In this document: one piece after another, positions 52,199-60,646 of the stretch
How positions within the stretch are numbered: the first letter of the stretch is position 1
Layout: each line of letters begins with the position of its first letter
NCBI GenBank assembly: GCA_021791145.1
Contig: JAJYXE010000024.1
Location: forward strand, 37,063-101,062
Source of the DNA: Actinomycetes bacterium
Lineage (GTDB): Bacteria; Actinomycetota; Acidimicrobiia; Acidimicrobiales; RAAP-2
Direction of reading: 5' to 3'
Length of the DNA: 64,000 bases
Program-made: the position numbers and the translations under genes
The notes under the pieces: generated by a model
Told to the model about the DNA's origin: nothing
The model's input: only the letters and a program-made list of their open reading frames with translations
The model's database searches: none

Positions 52199-53442
52199 AT
52201 GCACGACAGTGCGAGGACCGAGTCCGGGACGCCCTCCCCCGTTGCAGTTGGCCCCAACTACAAGTGGGTCGTCCTCTCGAACACCAGATCGGGGTGCTGC
52301 TCGCATCGCTCAATACGATGAGCTTGATGATCGCGCTGCCGGTCATCTTCCGAGGGATCCGGCTCGACCCCCTCGAGCCCCAGAATTTCCCCTACCTGCT
52401 CTGGATCCTCATGGGCTACATGCTCGTGATGGCGGTCGTCGTGGTCACGGTCGGACGCATCGGGGACATGTTCGGCCGGGTACGCATGTACAACCTGGGT
52501 TTCGCCTGGTTCACGCTCCTCGCCATCCCGCTCTCGCTCGCGTGGAGCCACGGTCCGGCTGGCGCGCTCGAGCTCATCGTCCTTCGCATGCTCCAGGCAA
52601 TCGGCGGGGCGCTGCTGATGGCGAACTCCGCAGCGATCATCACCGACGCCTTCCCCGCCGAGCAGCTCGGTCTCGCGCTCGGGACGAACATGGTCGCGAT
52701 GATCGTCGGCTCGTTCCTCGGGATCATCGCCGGCGGCTTGCTGTCGGAGGTCAGCTGGCGCTGGGTGTTCCTCGTCAACGTTCCGATCGGCACCTTTGCC
52801 ACCGTCTGGGCCTACTTCAAGCTGAAGGAGATCGGGATCCGGATTCCGGCCAAGATCGATTGGCTCGGCAACGTCTCCTTCGCGGCGGGCCTCGCGATGA
52901 TCCTGGTCGGGATCACCTACAGCCTCGAGCCCTACAAGCACGCGTTGACCGGTTGGGGAAGTCCGTTCGTGCTCTCGATGATCTCAGGAGGAGTCATGCT
53001 CCTCGTCGTGTTCCTCCTCGTCGAGGCCAAGGTCGCGGCACCGATGTTCCGCCTCTCGCTCTTCCGCATCCGCCCGTTCTGGGCAGGCAATGTTGCGCAG
53101 CTGCTGAGCGCGATCGGACGCGGCGGCTTCCAGTTCATGCTCATGATCTGGTTCCAGGGGATCTGGCTCCCGCAGCACGGCGACAGCTTCTACGTGCACG
53201 AGGACGAGGAGACGCTCGCTCAAAGAGCTGCGCTCGCGGCACTCTCCGGCGCGGCGGCGCCAGGGGGCCCGGAGCCGGCGACGCCCGCAGCACGCGACGC
53301 CCGAGAGGTCGCGGCCGCGCGAGCCGCTTCTCTGGGATCTGACTCGACCTCAGAGAGTCTGGGCACGACGCCGGAGGTGGGCCGCCGTAGCGCAACCCGA
53401 GCGAGCCACCGCTCGAGCGCCCGTGCGCGAAGTCAGCCCTAG
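52199..53442 (+). pseudogene. DHA2-type MFS transporter with a 5' frameshift and an internal deletion
   Basis: ATG 52199 opens a good N-terminus ending in NYKWVVLSNT, then at about 52286 the homology jumps to another frame (IGVLLASLNTMSLMIALPVIF), as if one base were lost. The second frame continues through about nine transmembrane segments with GRIGDMFGRVRMYNLGFAWF and LRMLQAIGGALLMANSAAIITDAFP to LMIWFQGIWLPQHG. There the text jumps to DSFYVHEDEETLAQRAA, which resembles the cytoplasmic tail that ends these proteins, so roughly the last four or five helices appear deleted. Almost certainly non-functional. The remaining coding text is otherwise well preserved, so decay is recent. Confidence 0.75.
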
Positions 53443-53531
53443 CCACAGCCCTAGCCAGCCCGAGCCACACCTAGCCAGTTGCGCTCCACGAGTCTCCAAG
53501 CGCGCCGCCAACGGGCTGCCACCGAGCTGGT

Positions 53532-54530
53532 TCACGCCGTCTGGTCCAGCGAGCCGAAACCCTCCTCGAGCAGCCGTGCCGCACCGCGCACGACGGCACG
53601 CAACGGGTCGTCGATCACGACCGTCCCTACCCCGACCTCCTTCTCGACCCGCTGGGCAAGGCCGGGAAGGAGCGCACCCCCGCCGGCGACCTGGATGCCG
53701 GCACCGAGCACGTCCTTGGCGAGATCGGCTGGCATCTCCTCGAGCAACTGGCGAACTGCGTCGGCGATCGCTGCCACCGGCCGCTCCAACGCGGCCGCAA
53801 CCACATCGCCTTCGACCTCCAGCTCTTCAAGAGTGGAGGTGATCAGGCCCACGCCGGCGACGATCGCCGATCCAACTTCGCCACCGGTCAGACCGAGCTC
53901 GATCTTCAGCCGCTCGGCGTCCTTCTGGCTGATCCGAAGCCCGAGCGTCTGGTGCACCATCCGGCGAACTGCCTCGTCCATGGCGTTGCCGCCGAGCCGC
54001 AGCGAGCGGTACGCGAGCATGCGCCCGCCGACGACGACGGCGGCCTCAGTGGTCCCCCCACCTATGTCGAGCGCGAAGATGCCCCCGGGCGCTCTCGGGT
54101 CGGCCGCTGCGCTCAGTGCAGCTGCCACCGGCTCGTCGACCAGGCGGACGTCGAGACGTCGGCGGCCGAAGGTCGCCGCGGCGAGAAGGGCGTCGCGCTC
54201 GATCGGGGTCGCACCGCTCGGGACGCACAGCACCGCATGCGGGCGCAGCGCGCTCGCGTGGAAACGCGCGCGGTGCACGAAAGCCCGGAGCATGTCCGTG
54301 GCGGCGGCCAGATCCGAGATCACCCCGTCGCGCAGCGGGTGTACGACCTCGACTCCCGCAGGTTCGCGTCCCACGAGCTCATCGGCCCGACTGCCCACCT
54401 CCACGATCCGTCGCGACCGCCGGTCGAGCGCGATCGCGGAGGGCTCTTCGACAACCAGGCCGTGACCGTGCACGTACACGAGAGAGTTGACCGTGCCGAG
54501 GTCGACGGCGATTCCCGAGCGCACACCCAC
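53532..54530 (-). CDS. MreB/Mbl-like actin homologue
   Basis: 332 residues from GTG 54530. Phosphate 1 is VDLGTVNSLVYVHGHGLVVEEPSAIAL and phosphate 2 FALDIGGGTTEAAVVVGG. The connecting motifs are VHPLRDGVISDLAAATDMLRAFV, PSGATPIERDALLAAA, and the adenosine motif QVAGGGALLPGLA. MreB filaments position cell-wall synthesis under the membrane. No mreC/mreD is adjacent, and sequence details (DLGTVN rather than DLGTAN) suggest a paralogue. It sits at the border of the decaying region. Confidence 0.9.
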   Translation of the reverse strand: MGVRSGIAVDLGTVNSLVYVHGHGLVVEEPSAIALDRRSRRIVEVGSRADELVGREPAGVEVVHPLRDGVISDLAAATDMLRAFVHRARFHASALRPHAVLCVPSGATPIERDALLAAATFGRRRLDVRLVDEPVAAALSAAADPRAPGGIFALDIGGGTTEAAVVVGGRMLAYRSLRLGGNAMDEAVRRMVHQTLGLRISQKDAERLKIELGLTGGEVGSAIVAGVGLITSTLEELEVEGDVVAAALERPVAAIADAVRQLLEEMPADLAKDVLGAGIQVAGGGALLPGLAQRVEKEVGVGTVVIDDPLRAVVRGAARLLEEGFGSLDQTA

Positions 54531-55059
54531 TCTCCGACCCTCCGCGGTGCGGTCCGTCGCAGGGCCTCACCGCCAGTTGTCAATGCGAACTTTTTGGTGC
54601 AATTATTCTCTCTCGGTCTCGACGTTTGACCGCGCCACCTCACGACCTCGCGGGCACAACAGTGCGAACAGGCACGCACCCGCTCACCGAGCGCCGAGCG
54701 GTCCGGGAAAGGGCGAACGGGGACGCTGCTGGGGGGCTGCGGGCTTCAGTGCACCTGTCGCGCGCGTGGCCGAGGGGTCGCGCAGCCAGGGGTCGCGCGG
54801 CCGGGGGGTCGCGCGGCCGGGGGTCGTGTGTCGCAGGTGCCCGACGGAGGAGCGCGGCACCGGTGCGGCGCTCCCACCCTTGCTCGGCACCTGTAGGGTC
54901 CACTTATTCGTTCAGTGCCCCGACCTGGACTTCCGGAAACTTCGTTCAGTCCCCCGACCTGGACTTCCGGAAACGCCAATGTGTGGGGTACGACCATCGG
55001 TGGGACGGGAGGATTGAGGTCTCGTCGAGTGGCCTACCTCTGGTGGGACATGGCGCCTT
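54531..55059. other. Gene-free stretch with tandem repeats beside the mreB-like gene
   Basis: No gene is supported. The first ~80 bases, directly upstream of the mreB-like GTG, include an A+T-rich patch (CAATTATTCTCTC) that may be its promoter. At 54770-54830 a ~15-base unit, GGGGTCGCGCGGCC-like, is repeated about four times with drift. At 54907-54974 there is an exact 34-base tandem duplication. The remainder shows no coding signal and leads into a truncated MarR gene. Confidence 0.6.
54907..54974 (+). repeat. 34-bp tandem duplication
   Basis: Copies at 54907-54940 and 54941-54974 differ at one base (TCAGTGCCCC versus TCAGTCCCCC). Each contains GACCTGGACTTCCGGAAAC. It could be a replication slip or the repeated terminal motif of a lost insertion sequence; IS21-family elements have such repeated ends and an IS21-type remnant lies 3.3 kb downstream. 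Confidence 0.85.
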
Positions 55060-55317
55060 TTCCCCGAAAAGCCGCAGGTCAACCGGCACCTCAGGTATTT
55101 GGACCCAACAGGTGTGGTCGAGATGACCGTCGACGAAAGAGATCGGCGCCGGAGCCTGATCCGGATCACCGACTCGGCGCGGCGCGAGGTCTTCGCCGAG
55201 CGCCGCCAGCGCAGCGTCGCTGACGTGCTCCGCCAGCGCTTCCCCGAGCGACCTGAAGCGCAGCTCACCCAGATCGAAACGCTCCTCGAGGCGCTCGCCG
55301 ACCAGCCCTGTGACTGA
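55060..55317 (+). pseudogene. Truncated MarR-family regulator (C-terminal part)
   Basis: From about 55063 the frame reads PEKPQVNRHLRYLDPTGVVEMTVDERDRRRSLIRITDSARREVF, matching the recognition helix, wing (DERDRRRSLIRIT is the typical DxRDRR wing) and C-terminal dimer helix of MarR proteins. The N-terminal half is missing and no start codon is well placed, although TTG 55099 or ATG 55123 would allow a 65-70-residue product. Most likely a remnant. Confidence 0.65.
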
Positions 55318-55504
55318 CTCAGCCGATTCTCCCCGAGACGCCGATGTCCGCCCGGCAACCGAAGACCTCCGATTCCCACAGGCGTCACGCAGCCACGGGA
55401 TCGGCCCGGCCATCCCGTCACAGGCACAGGACCGCAGTCGGCCAAGGTGCACGAATCCGATCGCCCACCGGGACGCCCGTCTACAATTCGTCTACACTTG
55501 AGGT

Positions 55505-55741
55505 ATGGCTTCCGCAGACACCACCACCGTTCGTGTGCGCCGCCCAGACTCCGAGCGCCTGCAGTCCCTGGCCAAGGCCCGACAGACTCCCGTCATCGAC
55601 GTGCTGCACGCGGCTATCGACGCTCTGGAGCGGCAAGAGTTCCTTCGCGGGCTCGGTCAGGACTACCAGCGGCTGCGCGACGACCCCGAGCGCTGGGAGC
55701 AGTACCTGGCCGAGCGACGAGAGTGGGACACTCTCGCGTGA
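55505..55741 (+). CDS. Antitoxin of a MazEF-type module
   Basis: 78 residues from ATG 55505. N-terminal ADTTTVRVRRPDSERLQSLAKAR resembles a ribbon-helix-helix DNA-binding antitoxin, and the C-terminal part (QDYQRLRDDPERWEQYLAERREWDTL) is the toxin-neutralising tail. The stop overlaps the toxin start as GTGA. Upstream, GTCTACAATTC and GTCTACACTTG form an imperfect direct repeat containing TACAAT and TACACT, suitable as promoter and operator. GAGG is immediately before the ATG. Confidence 0.85.
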   Translation: MASADTTTVRVRRPDSERLQSLAKARQTPVIDVLHAAIDALERQEFLRGLGQDYQRLRDDPERWEQYLAERREWDTLA

Positions 55742-56073
55742 TCTGGCGTGGGCAGGTCTACGACGTGGACCTGGGCCAGCCGATAGGTCACGAGCCGGCC
55801 TTCCGTCGGCCTGCCGTTGTGGTCTCGGTCGACATCCTGAACAACAGCCCCGGCCAGCTGGTCATAGTCGTGCCGATGACGTCGGCCGCTTACGGGCTGC
55901 GCAGCCATGTCGAGGTCGAGCCGGGAAGCAGCGGGCTCGGTCACACGTCCTACGCTCGCTGCGATCAGCTGCGCGTGATCTCAACCGCCCGGTTGTCGAC
56001 CCGCCGGGGAATGATCGCCCCCGACCAGATGCGCGCCATCGACCAAACGCTGCGCTTCGTCCTCGACCTGTGA
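55738..56073 (+). CDS. MazF/PemK-family mRNA endoribonuclease toxin
   Basis: 111 residues from the overlapping GTG 55738. IWRGQVYDVDLGQPIGHEPAFRRPAVVVSVD is the MazF N-terminal signature (GxVxxVxL...G.E..K.RPaVVvs). VVPMTSAA and HTSYARCDQLRVISTARLSTRRG contain the catalytic Arg/Ser-Thr region. It cleaves mRNA at specific short sites when free of the antitoxin. Its stop overlaps an in-frame GTG (56070) of the following kinase reading frame, so all three may be translated together. Confidence 0.92.
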   Translation: MIWRGQVYDVDLGQPIGHEPAFRRPAVVVSVDILNNSPGQLVIVVPMTSAAYGLRSHVEVEPGSSGLGHTSYARCDQLRVISTARLSTRRGMIAPDQMRAIDQTLRFVLDL

Positions 56074-56222
56074 CCAGCAACCGCCCCATAGAACGATCCG
56101 CGACCGGACATCGTCGACCGGCGGAGGCGCCCGCTTCTCGCTGGGTCGGCGCCCTCGCAGCGGGGCACCATTGGCTGGACAATTCGTTCGACACCACGAC
56201 GGGCGTCCGCTGGGATGGAGGC

Positions 56223-57164
56223 GTGGCGTTGCACGACGATGAGATCGAGATCGATCTGCCGCTGGTGCGAGCACTTGTCGATCGGGCGATGCCGGAACTC
56301 GCCGGCCGCCCGCTTCGAGCGTTGGACGCCTCTGGGTCGAGCAACGCCCTGTTCCGACTCGGCGATGACCTCCTGGTTCGACTCCTACGCCAACCCGGCG
56401 GGGCAGAGACGATCGCCAAGGAGGCTCTCTGGCTGCCTCATGTTGCTCCAGCGCTTCGGGTGAGCGTCCCCGAGATCGTCGCCGCCGGCGAGCCCGACCT
56501 CGCCAACCCGGAGCGATGGTCGGTCGTCCGCTGGCTCGACGGGCAGACACCGACGGTCCCCGCCGGTCCCGACGAGGTGGGTGGGCTGGCGCGTGCCCTC
56601 GCCGAGGTCGTCGGCTCGCTCGGTGGGCTCACGGTACCCGCCGACGCGCTCGAAGACCCGGCCCTGCGCTGGTATCGCGGCGAGCCGCTCGCCGCGATGG
56701 ACGCCGCCACCCGGGCCTACCTCGCGCAGCGCCGCAGGCTGCCCGGGCTGGATCTCGACATCGACGGCTGCCTGCACGTCTGGGATGCAGCGATGGCGCT
56801 GCCCGACGCTGACCGGGTCGGCTCGCCGCGGTGGCTGCACGGCGACCTGCTCGCGGAGAACTTGCTTGTTCGCGACGGCGACCTGGCTGCGGTGCTCGAC
56901 TTCGGTGGTTTGGCAGTCGGAGACCCCACCGTCGACCTCGTCGTCGCCTGGGAGCTGCTCGACCCTCCCGGACGCGACCTGTTCCGCTCCCTCGTGGACA
57001 TCGACGAGGCCACCTGGTTGCGCGGGCGTGCCTGGGCACTGGCGATCGCAGCGATGACCTTCCCGTACTACTCCGACACCGTGACCGACCGCTGTGCCGC
57101 CCGGCTCACCATGGCCCGCGCCGTCCTGGCCGACGCCGCAGGCCCCTCTCCGAAAGGACCATGA
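56223..57164 (+). CDS. Aminoglycoside phosphotransferase-family kinase
   Basis: 313 residues from GTG 56223 (VALHDDEIEIDLPLVRALVDRAMPEL, the usual start of this subfamily). The frame is open back to GTG 56070, which overlaps the mazF stop, but the extra 51 residues are not family-like. SSNALFRLGDDLLVRL is the nucleotide loop, and the catalytic loop HGDLLAENLLVRDGDLAAVLDFGGLAVGDPTVDL contains the Asp/Asn pair and the DFG-like metal site. Members phosphorylate antibiotics or small alcohols; the substrate here is unknown. Confidence 0.88.
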   Translation: MALHDDEIEIDLPLVRALVDRAMPELAGRPLRALDASGSSNALFRLGDDLLVRLLRQPGGAETIAKEALWLPHVAPALRVSVPEIVAAGEPDLANPERWSVVRWLDGQTPTVPAGPDEVGGLARALAEVVGSLGGLTVPADALEDPALRWYRGEPLAAMDAATRAYLAQRRRLPGLDLDIDGCLHVWDAAMALPDADRVGSPRWLHGDLLAENLLVRDGDLAAVLDFGGLAVGDPTVDLVVAWELLDPPGRDLFRSLVDIDEATWLRGRAWALAIAAMTFPYYSDTVTDRCAARLTMARAVLADAAGPSPKGP

Positions 57165-57165
57165 C

Positions 57166-57906
57166 GTGCAGGGCTACGACCCCATGACCAGCTTCGGACA
57201 CACCGAGTCGCTGCGCTACGACGACGAGGACACCCGGGGGGACGAAGAGCAGACCGTCGCCTTCCTCGCCCGCCTCGCCGGCGGGCGTGAGGCGCTGGAG
57301 TTCGCCGTGGGCACCGGCCGCATCGCCCTGCCCTTGGCGGCCGCCGGAGTGGCCGTCGATGGCATCGAGATGTCCCCTCACATGGTCGAGCGCCTGCGCG
57401 AAAAGCCCGGCGGGGACGCCATCACGGTCACCGTCGGCGACATGTCACGAATCAGCACTTGGCGTACCTACGGGCTCGTCTACCTGGTGTACAACACGAT
57501 CGGCAACCTGCTGACCCAGGACGACCAGGTGCGATGCTTCGAGAACGCCGCCCGCCACCTGACCGATGACGGTGTCTTCGTCCTGGAGTGCCAGGTGCCG
57601 ACAGCCCCATCCCGACCTGGTCACCAGTTCGTGGACCCGGAGATCATCGGCGTCAACCACGTCGTGCTCGACGTGTGCCGCTACGACCCGGTCTGGCAGA
57701 TCCTCGACGAGAACCACGTCCACCTCACCTCTGACGGTGTTGTCTTCGGGCCGATCCGGTTGCGACTTGCCCACCCCCCCGAGTTCGACCTCATGGCCCG
57801 TATCGCCGGTCTTCGTCTGCGTGATCGCTGGGGAGGCTGGAACCAAGAGCCCTTCACAGCGGCCAGCTGGCGCCACGTCAGCGTCTACCAGCGCGCACGG
57901 ACGTGA
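57166..57906 (+). CDS. SAM-dependent methyltransferase, downstream of the MazEF-kinase genes
   Basis: 246 residues from GTG 57166, which has AAAGGA about 8 bases upstream; ATG 57184 is an alternative. Motif I is LEFAVGTGRIALPLAAAG and DGIEMSPHMVERL follows. YLVYNTIGNLLTQDDQVRCFEN and LMARIAGLRLRDRWGGWNQEPFTAA are very close to the methyltransferase at 42.7-43.4 kb, so the two are paralogues or the island copy was acquired separately. It starts one base after the kinase stop, forming a mazE-mazF-kinase-methyltransferase operon. Confidence 0.88.
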   Translation: MQGYDPMTSFGHTESLRYDDEDTRGDEEQTVAFLARLAGGREALEFAVGTGRIALPLAAAGVAVDGIEMSPHMVERLREKPGGDAITVTVGDMSRISTWRTYGLVYLVYNTIGNLLTQDDQVRCFENAARHLTDDGVFVLECQVPTAPSRPGHQFVDPEIIGVNHVVLDVCRYDPVWQILDENHVHLTSDGVVFGPIRLRLAHPPEFDLMARIAGLRLRDRWGGWNQEPFTAASWRHVSVYQRART

Positions 57907-58278
57907 CCAGACGGTCGCCTACACCGGCGTTTCGAAAGACCAACCCCTTGCGGGAACCGTCCTGGCCAAAGGGGGTGTCGACGGGAGGGTGTGCCGTAAC
58001 ACCCGCCCGCAAATAAGCCCGGTGACGGGGGCTATGTGCGACACCCCGGCCGGGACGCGCGCTGCCCGGCGGCCGAGCAGTGGGGTGCTTTCCTCGGCCG
58101 CCCAGCGTCGCTCCGAAAGCTCCTCCTGGCGCCGACGACAACAAACCGGGCGGCACGGGTCGGCTCACGCATATCGACGTACCTGAAGAAGCGCTCCTGT
58201 CAAGGGGTCTTCGACGGAGTCGAAGGCGATTTTGTGGGGGGCCTTTGCCGTCGATGACGGGGATGTGGGCGCGTGTGA
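57907..58278. other. Gene-free stretch leading into the IS21 remnant
   Basis: No gene is supported. It contains the inverted repeats at 57972-58047 and then unremarkable G+C-rich sequence. The short open frame ending near 58257 (GVFDGVEGDFVGGLCRR) is not recognisable. The beginning of the insertion-sequence fragment may lie here. Confidence 0.5.
57972..58047. repeat. Nested inverted repeats, possible insertion-sequence end
   Basis: GGGGTGTCG (57972-57980) pairs with CGACACCCC (58039-58047). Inside, GGGTGT (57987-57992) pairs with ACACCC (57999-58004) around GCCGTA. Located about 230 bases before the IstA fragment, it could be the left end of that element. Confidence 0.5.
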
Positions 58279-58706
58279 ACTCCCGGGCGCGGCCTCGAGG
58301 CGTCGTTCCTCGAAGAGCTCGCCGTGCTCGGCCCGCCGGCCTCGGTCGCAGAGCTCAACGCTCTGGCGTCGGCGTGGCTGGCCCCCCGGGTGAATGGCCG
58401 GACCCACGAAACGATCAAAGAGCGCCCCGTGGACCGCCTCGAGGCCGAGCGGCGGTTCCTTGCGCCCCTTCCCCGCCGCCGCTACGACACCGCCTACGCC
58501 GTGCCTCGGCGGGTCCACCTCGCCGTCCCGCTCGTCCACTGGAAGGGCGTGCGCTACTCGGTCACACCCGCCTGCATCGGACAGAAGGTCGCGTGCAGAG
58601 AGGAGGTCGACTCGGAGCTGCTCACCATCACCTGGGCCGGACAAGACGTGGGTCGCCACGCCATTTCGCCTCCCGGCTCGCCCGACGTGTGGGACCCCGA
58701 CCACCC
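58279..58706 (+). mobile_element. IS21-family transposase (IstA) remnant, C-terminal part only
   Basis: After a TGA at 58276 the frame reads SFLEELAVLGPPASVAELNALASAWLAPRVNGRTHETIKERPVDRL, then LEAERRFLAPLPRRRYDTAYAVPRRVHLAVPLVHWKGVRYSV and LLTITWAGQDVGRHAISPPGSPDVWDPDH. This is the C-terminal domain of IstA. The catalytic DDE domain and the HTH region are absent, and no istB follows. At about 58700 the same frame passes directly into the N-terminus of a tyrosine integrase (DPDHPM/GTFRRKKDAEAW), marking a deletion or recombination junction. Confidence 0.82.
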
Positions 58707-59746
58707 GATGGGCACGTTCCGACGCAAGAAGGACGCGGAGGCGTGGCCAACGACCACGGAAGCCGACCGGCTCTGCGGCGTCGTCGTCGATCCTCGAGGC
58801 GCCAGGACGCCGTTTCGCGAAACCGCCAGGCGGTGGCTCGAGGTCAAGACGACGGGCGAGCTCCGTCGCTCGAGACCGCGCCATCATCGACAACCATTTG
58901 GCTCCCGTCCTCGGCGATCGGGCGATCGGGTCGATCACGCGAGCGGACGTCCAAGCGCTCGTCGACGGCTGGGCATCGAAGAAAGCACCGTCCACGGTCG
59001 GACGGCAGTACTCGTGTCTCCGCGCGATCTTCGCATTCGCCGAGGCCGACGAACGGATCGTGCGGTCCCCCTGCCGCGGTATCCGGCTGCCGCAGGTCCA
59101 TCTCGTCGACCGGCCGGAGCTCCAGGCGGAACAGCTCTCGGCACTCGCCGAGGCGCTCGGGCCGGCCGAAGGCCCGATGATGTGGCTCGGCGCGGTGCTC
59201 GGCCTGCGATGGGCGGAGGTAGCGGGGCTGACCGTCGACCGGGTGAACTTCCTCGCAGGCAGGGTCACCGTCGGTCGGCAGCTCACCCGGCAGCGTGTGA
59301 TCGCGGCACCGAAGTCCGCCGCAGGCAAGAGATCGCTTGCTGCACCCAGCTGGCTGATGGAGGACCTGGCGGCAGTTCTGGCGAGGCGCGACCTCACCGC
59401 CGCCGATGGCGACACTCTCGTCTTCGTGAACCGAGACGAGGGCCCGCTCGACTACTCGGACTGGCGCCGACGGGTCTGGGGTCCTGCGTGCGTGCAGGCG
59501 CAACTCCCCCACCTCCGTTTCCACAACCTCCGATCGACGGCTGCCACCGCGCTCGTCGCGGCCGGCGTCGACATCAAGACCGCACAACGACGGCTCGGCC
59601 ACTCGTCGCCCCACGTGACGCTGGCGCTTTACGCGCGGGCAACGGCCTCCGCCGACCGCCAGGCCGCGGAGCTCGTCGGAGACATGTTGCGCTCGCATCG
59701 ATCGATCGATGGGGCGGCCTCGAAGCGAGCGCACCGATCCACGTAG
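58707..59746 (+). pseudogene. Tyrosine recombinase/integrase, 5'-truncated and frameshifted
   Basis: The N-terminal arm-binding part (GTFRRKKDAEAWPTTTEADRL, RETARRWLEVKTTGELRRS) is in the frame of the IstA fragment. At about 58865 homology moves to another frame (SVARDRAIIDNHLAPVLGDRAIGSITRADVQALVDGW), apparently by a small deletion between GTCGCTCGA-like copies. The catalytic domain is intact to 59746: Arg in LGLRWAEVAGL, HNLRST, the second His in LGHSSPHVTLALYARA, and the Tyr in that segment. The full protein cannot be made without frameshifting. It probably once mobilised this region. Confidence 0.8.
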
Positions 59747-59874
59747 TTGTCCCACCGTGCGGTCGCCAGTGGCAGCGCAAGCTGGCAAGCTCGTTGCCTG
59801 CGCGATCGACGCGCGATGACTCTTCGGAGCGACTCGGGGCGGTGGAGTTTCTAACGACTGAGCAGGGGGAACTT

Positions 59875-59902
59875 GGTGGGCCGTAGACGCTCGTATTCGA
59901 AC
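59875..59902 (-). repeat. Conserved element copy 1, downstream of VapBC
   Basis: On the plus strand: GGTGGGCCGTAG, three variable bases (ACG), then CTCGTATTCGAAC. It lies 54 bases after the vapC stop (59956) on the strand of transcription. It shares at least 20 positions with the copies at 60585 and 61484, in the same orientation. Confidence 0.8.
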
Positions 59903-59955
59903 TTCGAGGAGATTCGAGATCGGATCGGCGGCGTGGCTCCTCCGTGGAGCAGAGG

Positions 59956-60348
59956 TCAGGGATCGAAAAAGTGAAGCGCCGGTAGGACGGCCCGAACTCG
60001 TTTGAAGTCCGAGTCGCGAGTCCAGAGGCGGGCAGACGAGTCGACAGCGGCAACCGCGATCTCGACATCGGTTAGCGCGACGGTTTCGCCGCGCTCGCGC
60101 AGACGTGCCGCCGTTTCCCCGACGCTTTGCCACTGGACCGGGCCGAGGTCGGCCCACGGCAATCCCGTCAACAAGAGCCAGAGCCTTCCTCGGTCGGGCG
60201 ACCTTGCGCCGGCGAGCAACTCTGCGACGACTGAGCCACATACCAGAACCTCCCCCGCCACGAGGAGGTCATCCAATCGGGCCGACTTCGATCCTTTCCC
60301 TCGTCGCAGGTACTCGACCCAAACCGAGGTATCGGCGAGAACCGTCAA
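59956..60348 (-). CDS. VapC-type PIN-domain ribonuclease toxin
   Basis: 130 residues from TTG 60348, whose TTG overlaps the antitoxin stop (TTGA). PIN-domain acidic residues are VLADTSVWVEYLRRG (first Asp), the Glu in VVAELLAG, and DVEIAVAAVDSSARLWTRDSDF (third and fourth acids). Ends in FDP as is common for VapC. Such toxins cleave tRNA or rRNA when freed from VapB. It is one of three toxin operons facing the same way. Confidence 0.9.
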   Translation of the reverse strand: MTVLADTSVWVEYLRRGKGSKSARLDDLLVAGEVLVCGSVVAELLAGARSPDRGRLWLLLTGLPWADLGPVQWQSVGETAARLRERGETVALTDVEIAVAAVDSSARLWTRDSDFKRVRAVLPALHFFDP

Positions 60349-60548
60349 GTCGTTCGGTCAGTTGCGCGCAGGTGCCGGGAAACGTCCTCGATATCCACCG
60401 TTCCTGCGAGTTGCCGGAGCTGGTCGACAGCGTCGTGCGTGAGGTAGAAGCGCACCGCTCGCTGGATGGCCTCGGTCTTCGACACGCCGGGAAGACGCGA
60501 CATAAGAGAGGCGAGGAGGACGTCGTCAAGCTCGAGGGTCGTTCGCAC
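60345..60548 (-). CDS. VapB-type antitoxin
   Basis: 67 residues from GTG 60548. MRTTLELDDVLLASLMSRLPGVSKTEAIQRAVRFYL is a ribbon-helix-helix DNA-binding domain like those of VapB/CopG antitoxins; the tail would wrap the VapC active site. AAGG lies against the GTG. Upstream, TGCCA (60559-60563) and TGGCA (60571-60575) form a small inverted repeat that could be the autoregulatory operator. Confidence 0.88.
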   Translation of the reverse strand: MRTTLELDDVLLASLMSRLPGVSKTEAIQRAVRFYLTHDAVDQLRQLAGTVDIEDVSRHLRATDRTT

Positions 60549-60584
60549 ACCTTCAGTATGCCATAGAATCTGGCAGATTTGAGC

Positions 60585-60612
60585 CGTGAGCCGTAGTCAC
60601 TCGTACTCGAAC
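60585..60612 (-). repeat. Conserved element copy 2, downstream of the Phd/VapC pair
   Basis: Plus-strand GTGAGCCGTAG, three variable bases (TCA), then CTCGTACTCGAAC. It lies 35 bases after the toxin stop at 60647. Copies 1 and 2 also share the flanking TT after GAAC. Confidence 0.75.
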
Positions 60613-60646
60613 TTCTCTAAGCTGCACTCTCGCGTCGCCGCCCTGA

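Noticed and set aside
56070..56222. Extended N-terminus of the APH-type kinase from the GTG overlapping mazF
   Set aside because: The 51 extra residues have no family resemblance, and the typical start (ALHDDEIEIDLPLV) follows GTG 56223. It is kept as an alternative because of the GTGA overlap.
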